From Allohoeflea poritis (lineage in GTDB: Bacteria; Pseudomonadota; Alphaproteobacteria; Rhizobiales; Rhizobiaceae), in contig NZ_JAPJZH010000006.1 in NCBI RefSeq assembly GCF_027889715.1, positions 186,001 through 250,000 on the forward strand: a stretch of 64,000 nt of DNA, in the 5' to 3' direction. Positions 17,769-25,612 of the stretch are shown here, one piece after another. Position numbers and translations under genes: made by a program. The notes beneath the pieces are model-generated. The model did not search any database and had not been told where the DNA came from. It was given only the letters and a program-made list of their open reading frames with translations. Positions within the stretch are counted from its first letter, which is position 1; each line of letters begins with the position of its first letter.

Positions 17769-18377
17769 CTACGGTTTAAAATGGCGTTTCCATGCCGCGT
17801 AGGTCTTCGGCGCGTCGATCTCTTTCAGGGCATGCCAGGCCGCGAGCGCGTCATCGCGCGATGCGTCACCATGGTTTTCCATAAATTCTGAAAGAAAATT
17901 TATGTAGCGCCCGGACGGAATCTTCTCGAACGCGCCATCCTGCCGGTTCAGCCGCATATATTCCGCCAACAGATCGCCATAGGTGATGTTATTGCCCGCC
18001 TCGATCTGCGCCTCCCGCCAGCGGTTAAGCCGATAACGCGATCCTGACCTGAGCTTGAAATCGGGATCGATCTTTTTGGCTTGCTCGAACAAAAAGGTCT
18101 TTGTGATCCGGTTGCTGGTGTAATGAACAATCGGCAGATCAAGCCGTAACCCGCGCTGATAATCCGGCGCCCCGTCCTTGGCCAGTTTCTTTCGCAACGG
18201 CTTCCTGATTTCGCCAGTCGTCAGATAATGCCGAATAATGACCTCCAGCTCGTCCTTGCGCAGCTTCGCAACCGAAGAGACGCCGATCTTCTTGGCAAAG
18301 GCCCTGATATCGGTGGCATACCAATAGCCATTTTCGAAGTCTTCGAGCGACATTGACGATGAGAGTTTTTGCGGCAT
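17769..18377 (-). CDS. SAP-domain-like putative nucleic-acid-binding protein
   Basis: 202 residues, beginning MPQKLSSSMSL with a GGAG site before the ATG. The region around residues 20-58 (DIRAFAKKIGVSSVAKLRKD, then ELEVIIRHYLTTGE) has the helix-extended loop-helix pattern of a SAP domain, a short DNA- or RNA-binding fold. The remainder is basic and helical (many Arg and Lys, Trp near the C-terminus in AWKRHFKP), similar to SAP-containing proteins seen in Rhizobiales. Function is unknown. It is monocistronic, with 143 bases to the upstream gene in the same direction. Confidence 0.65.
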   Translation of the reverse strand: MPQKLSSSMSLEDFENGYWYATDIRAFAKKIGVSSVAKLRKDELEVIIRHYLTTGEIRKPLRKKLAKDGAPDYQRGLRLDLPIVHYTSNRITKTFLFEQAKKIDPDFKLRSGSRYRLNRWREAQIEAGNNITYGDLLAEYMRLNRQDGAFEKIPSGRYINFLSEFMENHGDASRDDALAAWHALKEIDAPKTYAAWKRHFKP

Positions 18378-18627
18378 CGGGCTCCAAACGAAATGGCCTG
18401 TCCAGAATATCCGTTTTGATGTTTAGCTTCACCTCTCGCGACAGGACAAGGGATGAAGTGCCCGTTGGAGACGCAGCTCTTGGGCTGGCTTTCCGCATTC
18501 ATACGCGTTTTTCCCGGCCGAGCCGCTTGCGATGCCGCAAACGCCCGCTTCGAGTCCTCTTTTCCATAATTCCGCACCGCAGCGAATGTCGCCTCTCTGA
18601 AAATTCATTGATATTAGCCAAGAATCA

Positions 18628-18645
18628 TATTAGTAGTGACTAATA
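18628..18645. promoter_or_regulatory. Dyad upstream of SRPBCC/ArsR pair
   Basis: TATTAGT and ACTAATA flank AGTG, a perfect 7-4-7 dyad centred 35 bases before the SRPBCC start codon; a further ATATTAG half site lies at 18611-18617. ArsR-family repressors bind A/T-rich dyads of this size next to their own promoter. It is a candidate operator for the ArsR protein encoded as the second gene. Confidence 0.5.
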
Positions 18646-18671
18646 CATTTGAGTCTGGTGAGGACAAGGAG

Positions 18672-19310
18672 ATGGAATTTATCGAAGCTCTTGGAGCGTC
18701 CTTTCGGGAGGTTGTTAGCGGTGAACGCGAAGGGGCCCGGACCTACATCGTGCGTGCAAGTCGCCACTACCCTACGACCCCGGCAGATTTGTGGAGTGCT
18801 TTGACGGACAAGGAGCGCTTGCAGCGCTGGTTCGCGAAGGTTGCTGGCGATTTCAAACAAGGCGGGCGCTTCTCAATAGAAGGAAATGCGGACGGTGATA
18901 TTGTCGTCTGCGAACCGCCCAGACAATTGGCTCTTACTTGGGAGTTCGGGGGAAATACCAGTTGGGTCAATATCACAATCCAACAATCAGACGAAGGCGC
19001 ACTTTTGACGCTCGAACATGAGCATCCGACGGATCTGGAAAGCCAGGCGCATTGGGATCAGTATGGCCCCGGTGCGACCGGCGTAGGGTGGGAGCTGGCG
19101 ATGCTGGGGCTGGAAATGCACCTGTCCGGCGAAGGGACATCGACCATCGAGGCCGGAGAAGCCTGGTCCGTGAGCGCGACAGGCAAGGCCACATTGCGTG
19201 GATGGGCCGAAGCCTGGGGCAAGGCCCACACCGAGGCCGGAACAGACGCGCAGATTGCTATGGAAACTGCAAAACGCACCGCTGCGTTCTACACCGGCGA
19301 GGAACAATGA
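18672..19310 (+). CDS. SRPBCC (AHSA1-like) domain protein
   Basis: 212 residues. A single START/Bet v1-like fold (SRPBCC) runs from about residue 25: HYPTTPADLWSALTDKERLQ, then WFAKVAGDFKQGGRFSIEG and LALTWEFGG, as in Activator-of-Hsp90 homologues. Such proteins bind hydrophobic ligands and in bacteria are often paired with ArsR regulators, as here: the stop overlaps the next start by four bases. I start at 18672 because GGTGAGG lies eight bases upstream; an upstream ATG at 18636 falls inside the dyad and has no ribosome site. Ligand is unknown. Confidence 0.82.
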   Translation: MEFIEALGASFREVVSGEREGARTYIVRASRHYPTTPADLWSALTDKERLQRWFAKVAGDFKQGGRFSIEGNADGDIVVCEPPRQLALTWEFGGNTSWVNITIQQSDEGALLTLEHEHPTDLESQAHWDQYGPGATGVGWELAMLGLEMHLSGEGTSTIEAGEAWSVSATGKATLRGWAEAWGKAHTEAGTDAQIAMETAKRTAAFYTGEEQ

Positions 19311-19639
19311 ACGCCTTTGACGTGCTGTCCGACCCCGTGCGCCGGAGAACCCTGGAGCTGATCTCACAGAAGGAACATGCGTCAGGTGAAATCGTTGCGG
19401 TCGTTGAGGCCGAGTTTGGCATCTCTCAATCCGCTGTTTCACAGCATCTTCGCGTCTTGCGCGACACCGGCTTTGCCAAAGTGCGCAAAGACGGTGCCAA
19501 ACGCTGTTACGAAATTGATCCGTCCGGATTCGACGACGTCAATGATTGGCTTGATCAGCTTCGGCATTTCTGGGCATCCAAAATGGACGCTCTGGCCACA
19601 GAGATAGAACGCGGCAAGCGATCCGGCAACAGCACCTAG
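19307..19639 (+). CDS. ArsR-family winged-helix regulator
   Basis: 110 residues: MNAFDVLSDPVRRRTLELIS at the N-terminus, the recognition helix in ISQSAVSQHLRVLRDTGFAK and the wing in VRKDGAKRCYEIDP mark the ArsR/SmtB fold. The metal-binding ELCVCDL box of ArsR metal sensors is absent, so it belongs to the non-metal group commonly coupled to SRPBCC proteins. Translation is coupled to the SRPBCC gene through an ATGA overlap. Autoregulation through the dyad at 18628-18645 is inferred. Confidence 0.87.
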   Translation: MNAFDVLSDPVRRRTLELISQKEHASGEIVAVVEAEFGISQSAVSQHLRVLRDTGFAKVRKDGAKRCYEIDPSGFDDVNDWLDQLRHFWASKMDALATEIERGKRSGNST

Positions 19640-19920
19640 CTGATGTTCATCGTAAATTTGGGAGCGGCGGCCTTGTTCAGCTCAGCCGCCATTCACAAAG
19701 AACTCTCAAACAGCGACTTCGCCCGAATTCCCGACCTTCGTCACGTGTTTCTCCAATTCGGGTCCGTTGCACTGCCGCAAAGTGCAGTTTAGAGCCCAAT
19801 GCGACAGTTTTGGCGACATGCCTCCCGGTGGAACATGCAGTAATGGTTGCGCGGAAGACCGGTGCGACGGCAATTCTTTTGGCTGGCGAGGAGGATCGAC
19901 AACCCTATAGTTCTGGATCG

Positions 19921-20490
19921 CTAGACATGCCGCGTTGAGGTGCTGGCCCCGGTGCGCGTGCGACGTCGGGCACTTAAGGCACGGATGACAGCTTTCGCAT
20001 CGGCCGGAGGCTTCTGTTCGACCCTTCGATAGTCCGTTCCATCGTTTTTCCTGGTCAGCAAACCACAAGCAATCATTGTCCGGCGCAACGTGGCTGCATC
20101 CTTGAAAAGATGCTCATTTGCAAAGTGATCGCTCAGTGCCCTTTCGTCCAGCGAGTGGTTCGCAGGCAGGGTCGACCAAAGCGCCCAAAGCGCCAGGGTC
20201 TGGATCGAACGTTTGGATGGCCACCGGCACAATCGTGCGAATTCATCAAATTGATGGAGCGTTCGCTCGACCGTTCGTGCGTCGGCGATCAGCTTGTCCT
20301 CCTGATTTTTCAAGCGCCTCCCGGCTGCCGAAGCAGAGCGCATGTGTTGCACATTCTGGAAGCCGGACGCGCGGGCGATCATATTCATCAACGTCAAATG
20401 GGACGGGCTTGAGTCGCCGAGTTGCCGTGAGAGCGCGCGTGCAAAAACGGTCAGATCGTGCGCATGCAAAGATATCGGTGTTTTTGTCAT
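19921..20490 (-). CDS. DUF2087-containing protein
   Basis: 189 residues. The N-terminal part (LHAHDLTVFARALSRQLGD, LMNMIARASGFQNVQHMRSA) is helical, and the C-terminal part from about residue 95 (IQTLALWALWSTLPANHSLD, then FANEHLFKDAATLRRTMIAC, LTRKNDGTDYRRV) matches the DUF2087 domain, a small helical domain found alone or with DNA-binding modules in proteobacteria. A very basic tail follows. Function is unknown. It is flanked by regions with little coding content on both sides. Confidence 0.65.
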   Translation of the reverse strand: MTKTPISLHAHDLTVFARALSRQLGDSSPSHLTLMNMIARASGFQNVQHMRSASAAGRRLKNQEDKLIADARTVERTLHQFDEFARLCRWPSKRSIQTLALWALWSTLPANHSLDERALSDHFANEHLFKDAATLRRTMIACGLLTRKNDGTDYRRVEQKPPADAKAVIRALSARRRTRTGASTSTRHV

Positions 20491-20825
20491 GATGCATCCA
20501 AGTCGGGCGCTGTGCTGGTTCGCCGGTCACTGACTTGACGAAACGACGCCCTACTCAATGCGATGTCGAATCTCGTTTCCTGGCAGGTTTAGCACTCCGG
20601 ATGGAGCAGTGACGCCTGGGTTTCTGCCGACCACATTCTGTAAATAAACATAAACCGAGATTCCCGCAATGGCGCGACGTTACCCTACGGAACGTCATTG
20701 GCAGCTTTGTCCGCACCCCCGTCCGGCAAATACTGTCGCCAACCGCGACTGGATGCGGGGCATATTTGCCGGGATGTGAGGCCTAGCGGACCTGGTCCTG
20801 AAATGCGGTTGCCGCGCGACGCGCT
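20491..20825. other. 335-base non-coding interval with a 10-base inverted repeat
   Basis: No gene, promoter or terminator is convincing here. The one structure is CCGGCAAATA at 20723-20732 with its exact complement TATTTGCCGG at 20763-20772, enclosing 30 bases. It lies beyond the 3' end of the minus-strand LysR gene and has no T run, so it is not a standard terminator. Confidence 0.5.
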
Positions 20826-21752
20826 TTACAAGTCAGTGCCCTGCACGGTTCCGGTGACCCAGAACTCGTTTCGACGTGACTTCACCTCCGCAGCCAGGAA
20901 ATCCACGAACAGCCTGACCCGTGCGGTGTTTCGCAGGTCCCGGTGCAGCAGCAGCCACAGGCTTCGATAGGCCAGCGGTTTCTGGAAGGGCGCACGAATG
21001 AGATCCGGGTGGCGGTCTCCGAGATTGCAGGCGAGATAAGCCATACCAAGCCCGGATGCGGCCAGCGTGATCAACGGGACAAGCTCGGAAACCCTGTGAC
21101 GAAGCCGCGCCCTCGGATAGTAGCTGTCCCGCAGCCACCTTGCCGTTGTGTCGCCCTCAGGCTCGTGCCAGCCGATGAAGTGCAGGCCGTCGCCGCGATT
21201 GTCTTCGATCTTTCGCGCATAGTCCCTGGTGCAGTAGGCCGCCTGCGACATTTGCACGAGCTTGCGTCCCACGACATCATCGGTGACCTCATGCGCGACG
21301 CGCAGTGAAACATCCGCTTCGCGACGCGTCAGGTCGGCGACGTCATTGGTGAATGTCATATTCAGCGTAATGTCCGGATAGAGACCAGCGAAGGCGGTCA
21401 GATCATCCATGATCGATGTCATGGCCAATCCATGCGGCATGGTGACATAGACCGTCCCCTTTGGATTCGCGTCACGTCCGACAATCACCCGGGATGCGGC
21501 CGCCATCTCGTCTTCCACTCTTTGCGCATGCGGCATCAGATCTTCACCAAGCTGCGTCAGAACCAGGCCTGCCTTTGACCGGTCGAAAAGCCGGCTGCCG
21601 AGTCGCTCCTCCATGACCGTTATCCGCCGCGTAAGAGTGGTGTGGTTGACGCGAATGCTGTCGGCGCCTCCCCTCAAGGTACCGGTCCGGGCAACCGCCA
21701 GGAAATATTTCAGGTCATCCCAATTCAGCGAATGGCTTTCAGGCAAGGTCAT
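20826..21752 (-). CDS. LysR-type regulator
   Basis: 308 residues from the ATG at 21752 (MTLPESHSLNWDDLKYF), which has AAGGA eight bases upstream; an in-frame TTG further up is less likely. The helix-turn-helix is LAVARTGTLRGGADSIRVNH with TTLTRRITVMEERLGSRLFD, followed by an effector domain. Similar regulators are often encoded divergently from a short-chain dehydrogenase, as here (118 bases apart), and regulate it. Effector unknown. Confidence 0.87.
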   Translation of the reverse strand: MTLPESHSLNWDDLKYFLAVARTGTLRGGADSIRVNHTTLTRRITVMEERLGSRLFDRSKAGLVLTQLGEDLMPHAQRVEDEMAAASRVIVGRDANPKGTVYVTMPHGLAMTSIMDDLTAFAGLYPDITLNMTFTNDVADLTRREADVSLRVAHEVTDDVVGRKLVQMSQAAYCTRDYARKIEDNRGDGLHFIGWHEPEGDTTARWLRDSYYPRARLRHRVSELVPLITLAASGLGMAYLACNLGDRHPDLIRAPFQKPLAYRSLWLLLHRDLRNTARVRLFVDFLAAEVKSRRNEFWVTGTVQGTDL

Positions 21753-21768
21753 CGGGGCATCCTTGTGC

Positions 21769-21828
21769 TTCAAAATTGAAACATCATGTCCATTCTTTCC
21801 TATCTACAGTTCAATTTTAAACCGCATT
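21769..21828. promoter_or_regulatory. A/T dyads in the LysR/SDR divergent promoter region
   Basis: TTCAA-AA-TTGAA at 21769-21780 is a perfect dyad, and a related sequence GTTCAATTTTAAAC follows about 35 bases later. LysR regulators commonly use such paired sites (a T-N11-A core plus an activation site). These are candidates for binding by the adjacent LysR protein. Confidence 0.4.
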
Positions 21829-21870
21829 AGCTTTGGTGCACAAGACGCAACCCACTCAGAGAGCCAGCAC

Positions 21871-22794
21871 ATGAAACCGATTCAATCCGTTCTTATCACC
21901 GGAGCAAATGCCGGACTGGGCCGTGAGGCAGCCCGACAGCTTGCCCTCCACAAGGGGATCGAGAAGATCTATCTTGGATGCCGCAACGAAACGAAGGCAC
22001 AGGCGGCTAAATCAGCGCTCGAAGCCGAAACCGGACGGGATATCTTCCAGATCCTCCTGATCGACGTTTCGAATCCCGTGTCGGTCCGTGAAGCCGTGGC
22101 AGGCCTTCACGCGCCCGTCGACGCGGCCATCTTGAACGCAGGCGGCACCGGTGGGCGCGCACCCAACAACCTGACCGCGAGCGGTGTCACCAACATCTTC
22201 GCATCCAACGTCCTCGGCCATGCGGTCCTGGTCGACGAATTGCTGGAACGCCAGCTTGTAACGTCAACCGTGCTATATGCCGGATCCGAGGCGGCGCGCG
22301 GAATACCGAAAATGGGTATCGCGCGACCCGAGCTCGAGACATCGTCTGTCGAGGAGTTCGCATCGATCGCGAATGGCAGCAAGTTCGGGCCTGATGGCGA
22401 TCCGCTGGAGATCTACGCCAACGTCAAGCTGACCGCGGCGCTGTGGATGGGATCCATGGCCCGCCAACACCCGCATATCCGCTTCGTCACCATCAGTCCG
22501 GGCGGCACAACCGGGACGAACGGGATGGACGATCTCCCGTTCCTGAAGAGACTCTTCTTCAAGCATGTTGGCGGCATCCTGATGCCGGTTCTCGGCATGA
22601 TGCACGGCGTGGAAACAGGCGCCAAGAGGTATGTCGACGGCTTGCTGAACCCGAAGTTCGAGAGCGGTCGCTTCTACGCCAGTGCCGGTGGTTCGCCAAC
22701 CGGGCCGGTGATCGATCAGGCCACCATCGTCTCTGATCTCGCCAATCCGGTCTTCCAGGACAACGCCAATCGCGCCGTTCACCAGTTTGCATAA
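21871..22794 (+). CDS. Short-chain dehydrogenase/reductase
   Basis: 307 residues, Rossmann-fold oxidoreductase. The cofactor motif TGANAGLG is at residues 10-17, NAG in AILNAGGTGG, a serine region at YAGSEAARG, and the catalytic Tyr-x3-Lys in YANVKLTA. A basic residue after strand two (GCRNETK) suggests NADP(H). It is longer than typical SDRs because of a C-terminal segment (HVGGILMPVLGMMHGVETGA) similar to protochlorophyllide-reductase-like or light-independent 'retinol dehydrogenase' SDRs. The start ATG at 21871 is preceded by GAGAG. It probably shares a transcript with the DUF4345 gene 36 bases downstream. Substrate unknown. Confidence 0.85.
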   Translation: MKPIQSVLITGANAGLGREAARQLALHKGIEKIYLGCRNETKAQAAKSALEAETGRDIFQILLIDVSNPVSVREAVAGLHAPVDAAILNAGGTGGRAPNNLTASGVTNIFASNVLGHAVLVDELLERQLVTSTVLYAGSEAARGIPKMGIARPELETSSVEEFASIANGSKFGPDGDPLEIYANVKLTAALWMGSMARQHPHIRFVTISPGGTTGTNGMDDLPFLKRLFFKHVGGILMPVLGMMHGVETGAKRYVDGLLNPKFESGRFYASAGGSPTGPVIDQATIVSDLANPVFQDNANRAVHQFA

Positions 22795-22830
22795 GCCTCT
22801 CTTCCCGAACCTCATACAAGGAGAAATCAA

Positions 22831-23205
22831 ATGGAACTCACTTTTCAAATCCTCGTTGGCGCCGCCGCACTCATGCTGGCCGGTCTCGGCACCATGTCCA
22901 TGTTCGCACCCAAGCGAATGGTCGGCAATTTCGCGATCGAACCCATCGGCACCGCCGGCCTGAGCACGATCCGCTCCGTCATTGGCGGGCTCTTCCTGGC
23001 GAGCGTTGCGTTGCTTGCGATCGGCCTCGCAACAGGTCAAACCTTCGGCTTCCTGGCCGTGGCCATTCTCCTTGGCGTCGTCGCATTCGGGCGGATTGTC
23101 GGGATCGTATCAGACGGTTTTGACAAGGCCGTTATCCCACCACTCGTCGTCGAGATCGTCATGATCGGCGTTCTGGTCAGTGCTTACCTACAGCTCGCGG
23201 GCTGA
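22831..23205 (+). CDS. Small four-helix membrane protein, DUF4345-like
   Basis: 124 residues, nearly all hydrophobic, with four predicted membrane helices (about 5-25, 44-68, 72-92, 100-121). The pattern FAPKRMVGNFAIEPIGTAGL followed by STIRSVIGGLFLASVALLAI matches DUF4345 proteins of unknown role in the inner membrane. An AAGGAGA site precedes the ATG. It follows the SDR by 36 bases and is followed by a strong terminator, so the SDR and this gene make a two-gene operon. Confidence 0.78.
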   Translation: MELTFQILVGAAALMLAGLGTMSMFAPKRMVGNFAIEPIGTAGLSTIRSVIGGLFLASVALLAIGLATGQTFGFLAVAILLGVVAFGRIVGIVSDGFDKAVIPPLVVEIVMIGVLVSAYLQLAG

Positions 23206-23234
23206 ATCCACCCGCAAACGACGTGTCGGACGCA

Positions 23235-23263
23235 GCGGTGGCAGAAATGCCACCGCGGTTTTT
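23235..23263 (+). terminator. Rho-independent terminator after the SDR/DUF4345 operon
   Basis: GCGGTGGCA and TGCCACCGC form a perfect nine-pair stem closed by a GAAA tetraloop, followed by GG and five T. It begins 29 bases after the DUF4345 stop. Confidence 0.85.
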
Positions 23264-23469
23264 GTGCCGTTTGGCTGGATAAAACCCATGTCCGCTGTTT
23301 ACGCGGGCTGTGCGGGATCCCAAATATGGTTGCTCCGGTTGCCGAGCCAGACATTGCCAGGCATTGAAGCGACGGGCCAGCCCCGCCACATAGGGGCGAC
23401 CGACGAATTCCGGGCCTCTTGAAGGCCGGTTCACATCCGCGCCGCGCGGCGAATTCAACAGGAGTAACG

Positions 23470-23859
23470 ATGCCTAGTGAAAAAGCGGCCACCATCCGCC
23501 AATATTTCGAACGCATGACAGCCGGCGATATCGAGGGGATCATCGGCATGTTTGCCGATGACGGCTTCGTGGTATCGCCCTTTCTGGGGACCGTTCCGAC
23601 ACGGCCGTTCTTCGAAAAGCTCGGCAACGCGTCAAGCAACAGCGTGCTGACGGTCCATGATGTTTTGATCGGCGAGGACGGCAGCACCGGGGCGGGTCAC
23701 TTCCGCTACGACTGGACACTGGCCGACGGCAGCCAGCTCACTTTCGAGGGTGTCGACCATTTCACCTTCGACGATGATCGGAAGTTCAAGTCGATGAAGA
23801 TCTATTACGATACGCATCCGCTGCGCCGGGAAGTCGGCGACAAATACGCCAACGCCTGA
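23470..23859 (+). CDS. SnoaL/NTF2-like protein
   Basis: 129 residues with the small alpha/beta cone of the NTF2-like superfamily: ATIRQYFERMTAGDIEGIIG, then MFADDGFVVSPFLG, RPFFEKL, and the C-terminal strands GHFRYDWTLADGSQLTFEG and FDDDRKFKSMKIYYD. The ATG at 23470 is placed after a GGAG ribosome site; upstream in-frame codons lack one. Members act as enzymes or ligand binders of many kinds, so no specific function can be assigned. Monocistronic, between two terminators. Confidence 0.78.
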   Translation: MPSEKAATIRQYFERMTAGDIEGIIGMFADDGFVVSPFLGTVPTRPFFEKLGNASSNSVLTVHDVLIGEDGSTGAGHFRYDWTLADGSQLTFEGVDHFTFDDDRKFKSMKIYYDTHPLRREVGDKYANA

Positions 23860-23916
23860 CGCGCCGGAACCGGCGCCGAAAAGGCCGGCGCTGCCATGCC
23901 GGCAGGCCCGGGAATC

Positions 23917-23942
23917 AAAAAAGGCGGAGCCAGGCCCCGCCT
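23917..23942 (-). terminator. Rho-independent terminator for the cold-shock gene
   Basis: Read on the minus strand, AGGCGG pairs with CCGCCT across a short loop and is followed by six T. It lies 85 bases beyond the csp stop codon. Confidence 0.6.
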
Positions 23943-24026
23943 CTTCCTTCGCGCCGCGCGCATTCCCGTTTTCCGCGGCCTGCCCGCCAGTACATCCGTG
24001 ACTTGGCAGGCGCGAACGGGAGCGCG

Positions 24027-24236
24027 TCAGGCAGCGCTCAGATTGTCAGCCGACGATTTGCCGGAACGCTGATCCTGAACAACTTCGTAGTTGATCTTCT
24101 GGCCTTCCGCCAGGGATCCCATTCCCGCGCGCTCGACGGCGGAGATGTGAACGAAGACGTCGTTGCCGCCTTCATCGGGCTGGATAAAACCATAGCCCTT
24201 GGTTGCGTTGAACCATTTTACAGTACCGGTAGCCAT
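24027..24236 (-). CDS. Cold-shock protein, CspA family
   Basis: 69 residues, one OB-fold cold-shock domain. The RNA-binding motifs RNP1 (KGYGFIQP) and RNP2 (VFVHIS) are both intact, with [11 protein letters not shown] at the start, so it should bind single-stranded RNA or DNA as an RNA chaperone. The ATG has a strong AAGGAGAG site. The leader upstream carries nested inverted repeats that may be a temperature-responsive structure. A terminator follows at 23917-23942. Confidence 0.95.
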   Translation of the reverse strand: MATGTVKWFNATKGYGFIQPDEGGNDVFVHISAVERAGMGSLAEGQKINYEVVQDQRSGKSSADNLSAA

Positions 24237-24320
24237 TGCGTCTCTCTCCTTGCAATTGCTGTGCTTGCCCCCAAAAGCCCATGTGCAGAGGGACGACGAA
24301 CTCGAAATTTGGGAAGAAGG

Positions 24321-24397
24321 AACGTTAGCAAGCGCATTCAGCGCGGGCCATGTCAGTCGGCCGAAATATCGATATCGCCTATATCGATGCTAACGTT
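24321..24397 (-). promoter_or_regulatory. Nested inverted repeats upstream of the cold-shock gene
   Basis: An outer pair, AACGTTAGC at 24321-24329 and GCTAACGTT at 24389-24397, encloses an inner dyad ATCGATAT / ATATCGAT at 24368-24388 (five-base loop). They lie 85-161 bases before the csp start, the distance of a long cold-shock leader. A TTGACA (minus strand) at 24397-24402 overlaps the outer arm, so part may be promoter rather than mRNA. Either a leader structure or an operator is possible. Confidence 0.5.
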
Positions 24398-24434
24398 GTC
24401 AAAATCAAGATCATAGTTCAAATAATCTCGTCGA

Positions 24435-25466
24435 CTAATGCTCGTCAATGTCCGCATGCAATGAAATGGGCGCTGTCGGGTTGCCGGGCGCGACAGTCGC
24501 TTCGGCGACCGGCAGCGGATCGATATGCGCGCGGTTGCTGCGCAGTTCCCGGTATCCGAGGTAGAGTCCGCTTGCGGCAATGAGGCCCATGCCGATGAGC
24601 GTGGTCTGCCTCGGCACCTCGTCCCACACAATATAGGCCATCAGCGCCGCGAGCGGCAGATAGGTATAATCGAACGGCGCCACGAGGCTGGCGCTGGTTA
24701 CCTGATAGGCCCGCGAAATCAGCAGATAACCCACCATGCCGACGGTTCCGAGCAGCGCGAACATGACCAGATTGCCGGCGGTGAACGCCGGAATCTGCCA
24801 GCGCAGGTGGTTGAGTTCCGGTCCAAAATCAACAAGGCGGTTCACGGCCCAACCGAAGGCCAGAAGCATGATGCTCGACAGCACAACCGTGTAAAGGCCG
24901 GTCGTCAGCGTACTGTCGCGATCGCCGATCTGCCGCGCAAGGATCTGCGATACGGCATAGCAGAACGCGCAAGCCAAAGGCAGCAGCGTCGCCCAGCGGA
25001 AGGAATCCACCTGTGGGTTCATGGCAATGACGACACCGACAAAACCGAAGATGAGTGCGCTGATCCTGTGGATTCCCACCTGCTCGCCGAGAAACAGCGC
25101 GGCGAGCAGCGCAATCATCAGCGGCGCTGAAAAGAAGATGGTCGACACTTCCGCGAGGCTCATGAAGGGAAAGGCCGTGTAAAACAGCGAAAAACCCAGT
25201 GCAAACATGAAGGCGCGCAGCAGGTGCAGCGGCCAAACCGGCGTGAACAGCCGATGCGGCTGGCCCAGAATGACGATCATCGGCAGGAGTATCAACAGCG
25301 ATATCAGGCCGCGCACGCCCATCAATATCCAGATCGGATAGGCGCCGATCAGCGTTTTCATCAGCCCGTCCTGGACGACGAAGAACATCATGCCCAGAAC
25401 AATGCAGGTGATCCCCTCGGCAGCGCGAGGATGGAGCCCGTATGAATGCCGTGCGACTTCCGACAT
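24435..25466 (-). CDS. DMT-superfamily (EamA) transporter
   Basis: 343 residues from the ATG giving MSEVARHSYGLHPRAAEG; an upstream ATG adds 15 residues without a ribosome site. About ten membrane helices in two EamA repeats: ITCIVLGMMFFVVQDGLMKT starts the first, WATLLPLACAFCYAVSQILA starts the second. Such inner-membrane carriers export or import small metabolites, often amino acids or nucleosides; the substrate here is unknown. A polar C-terminal tail of about 45 residues follows the last helix. Downstream is the cold-shock leader; upstream lies a 146-base gap with a strong hairpin. Confidence 0.85.
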   Translation of the reverse strand: MSEVARHSYGLHPRAAEGITCIVLGMMFFVVQDGLMKTLIGAYPIWILMGVRGLISLLILLPMIVILGQPHRLFTPVWPLHLLRAFMFALGFSLFYTAFPFMSLAEVSTIFFSAPLMIALLAALFLGEQVGIHRISALIFGFVGVVIAMNPQVDSFRWATLLPLACAFCYAVSQILARQIGDRDSTLTTGLYTVVLSSIMLLAFGWAVNRLVDFGPELNHLRWQIPAFTAGNLVMFALLGTVGMVGYLLISRAYQVTSASLVAPFDYTYLPLAALMAYIVWDEVPRQTTLIGMGLIAASGLYLGYRELRSNRAHIDPLPVAEATVAPGNPTAPISLHADIDEH

Positions 25467-25575
25467 AGCGAACCACCAAACTGACGCGGGCCGCCACCCG
25501 CTACCGGTCATATGCTGGCCAAAATCGGATTTCGATGCGCGCTCAGGCGCGACAAAAGCGTCGTTTTTGGACGCA

Positions 25576-25604
25576 GCCGGAGGGCGGATAACCCGCCCTC
25601 CGGC
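25576..25604 (-). terminator. Strong hairpin after the molybdenum hydroxylase operon
   Basis: GCCGGAGGGCGG and CCGCCCTCCGGC make a perfect 12-pair G/C stem with a five-base loop, nine bases beyond the stop of the iorB-like gene. There is no adjacent T run, so it may end or stabilise the transcript rather than act as a classical terminator. Confidence 0.6.
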
Positions 25605-25612
25605 ATCTCAAA

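Noticed and set aside
23267-23291. GGCTGGATAAAACC, also present antisense in the cold-shock gene (24179-24192)
   Set aside because: The match covers only about 14 bases and the flanks do not agree, so a csp remnant is not supported.
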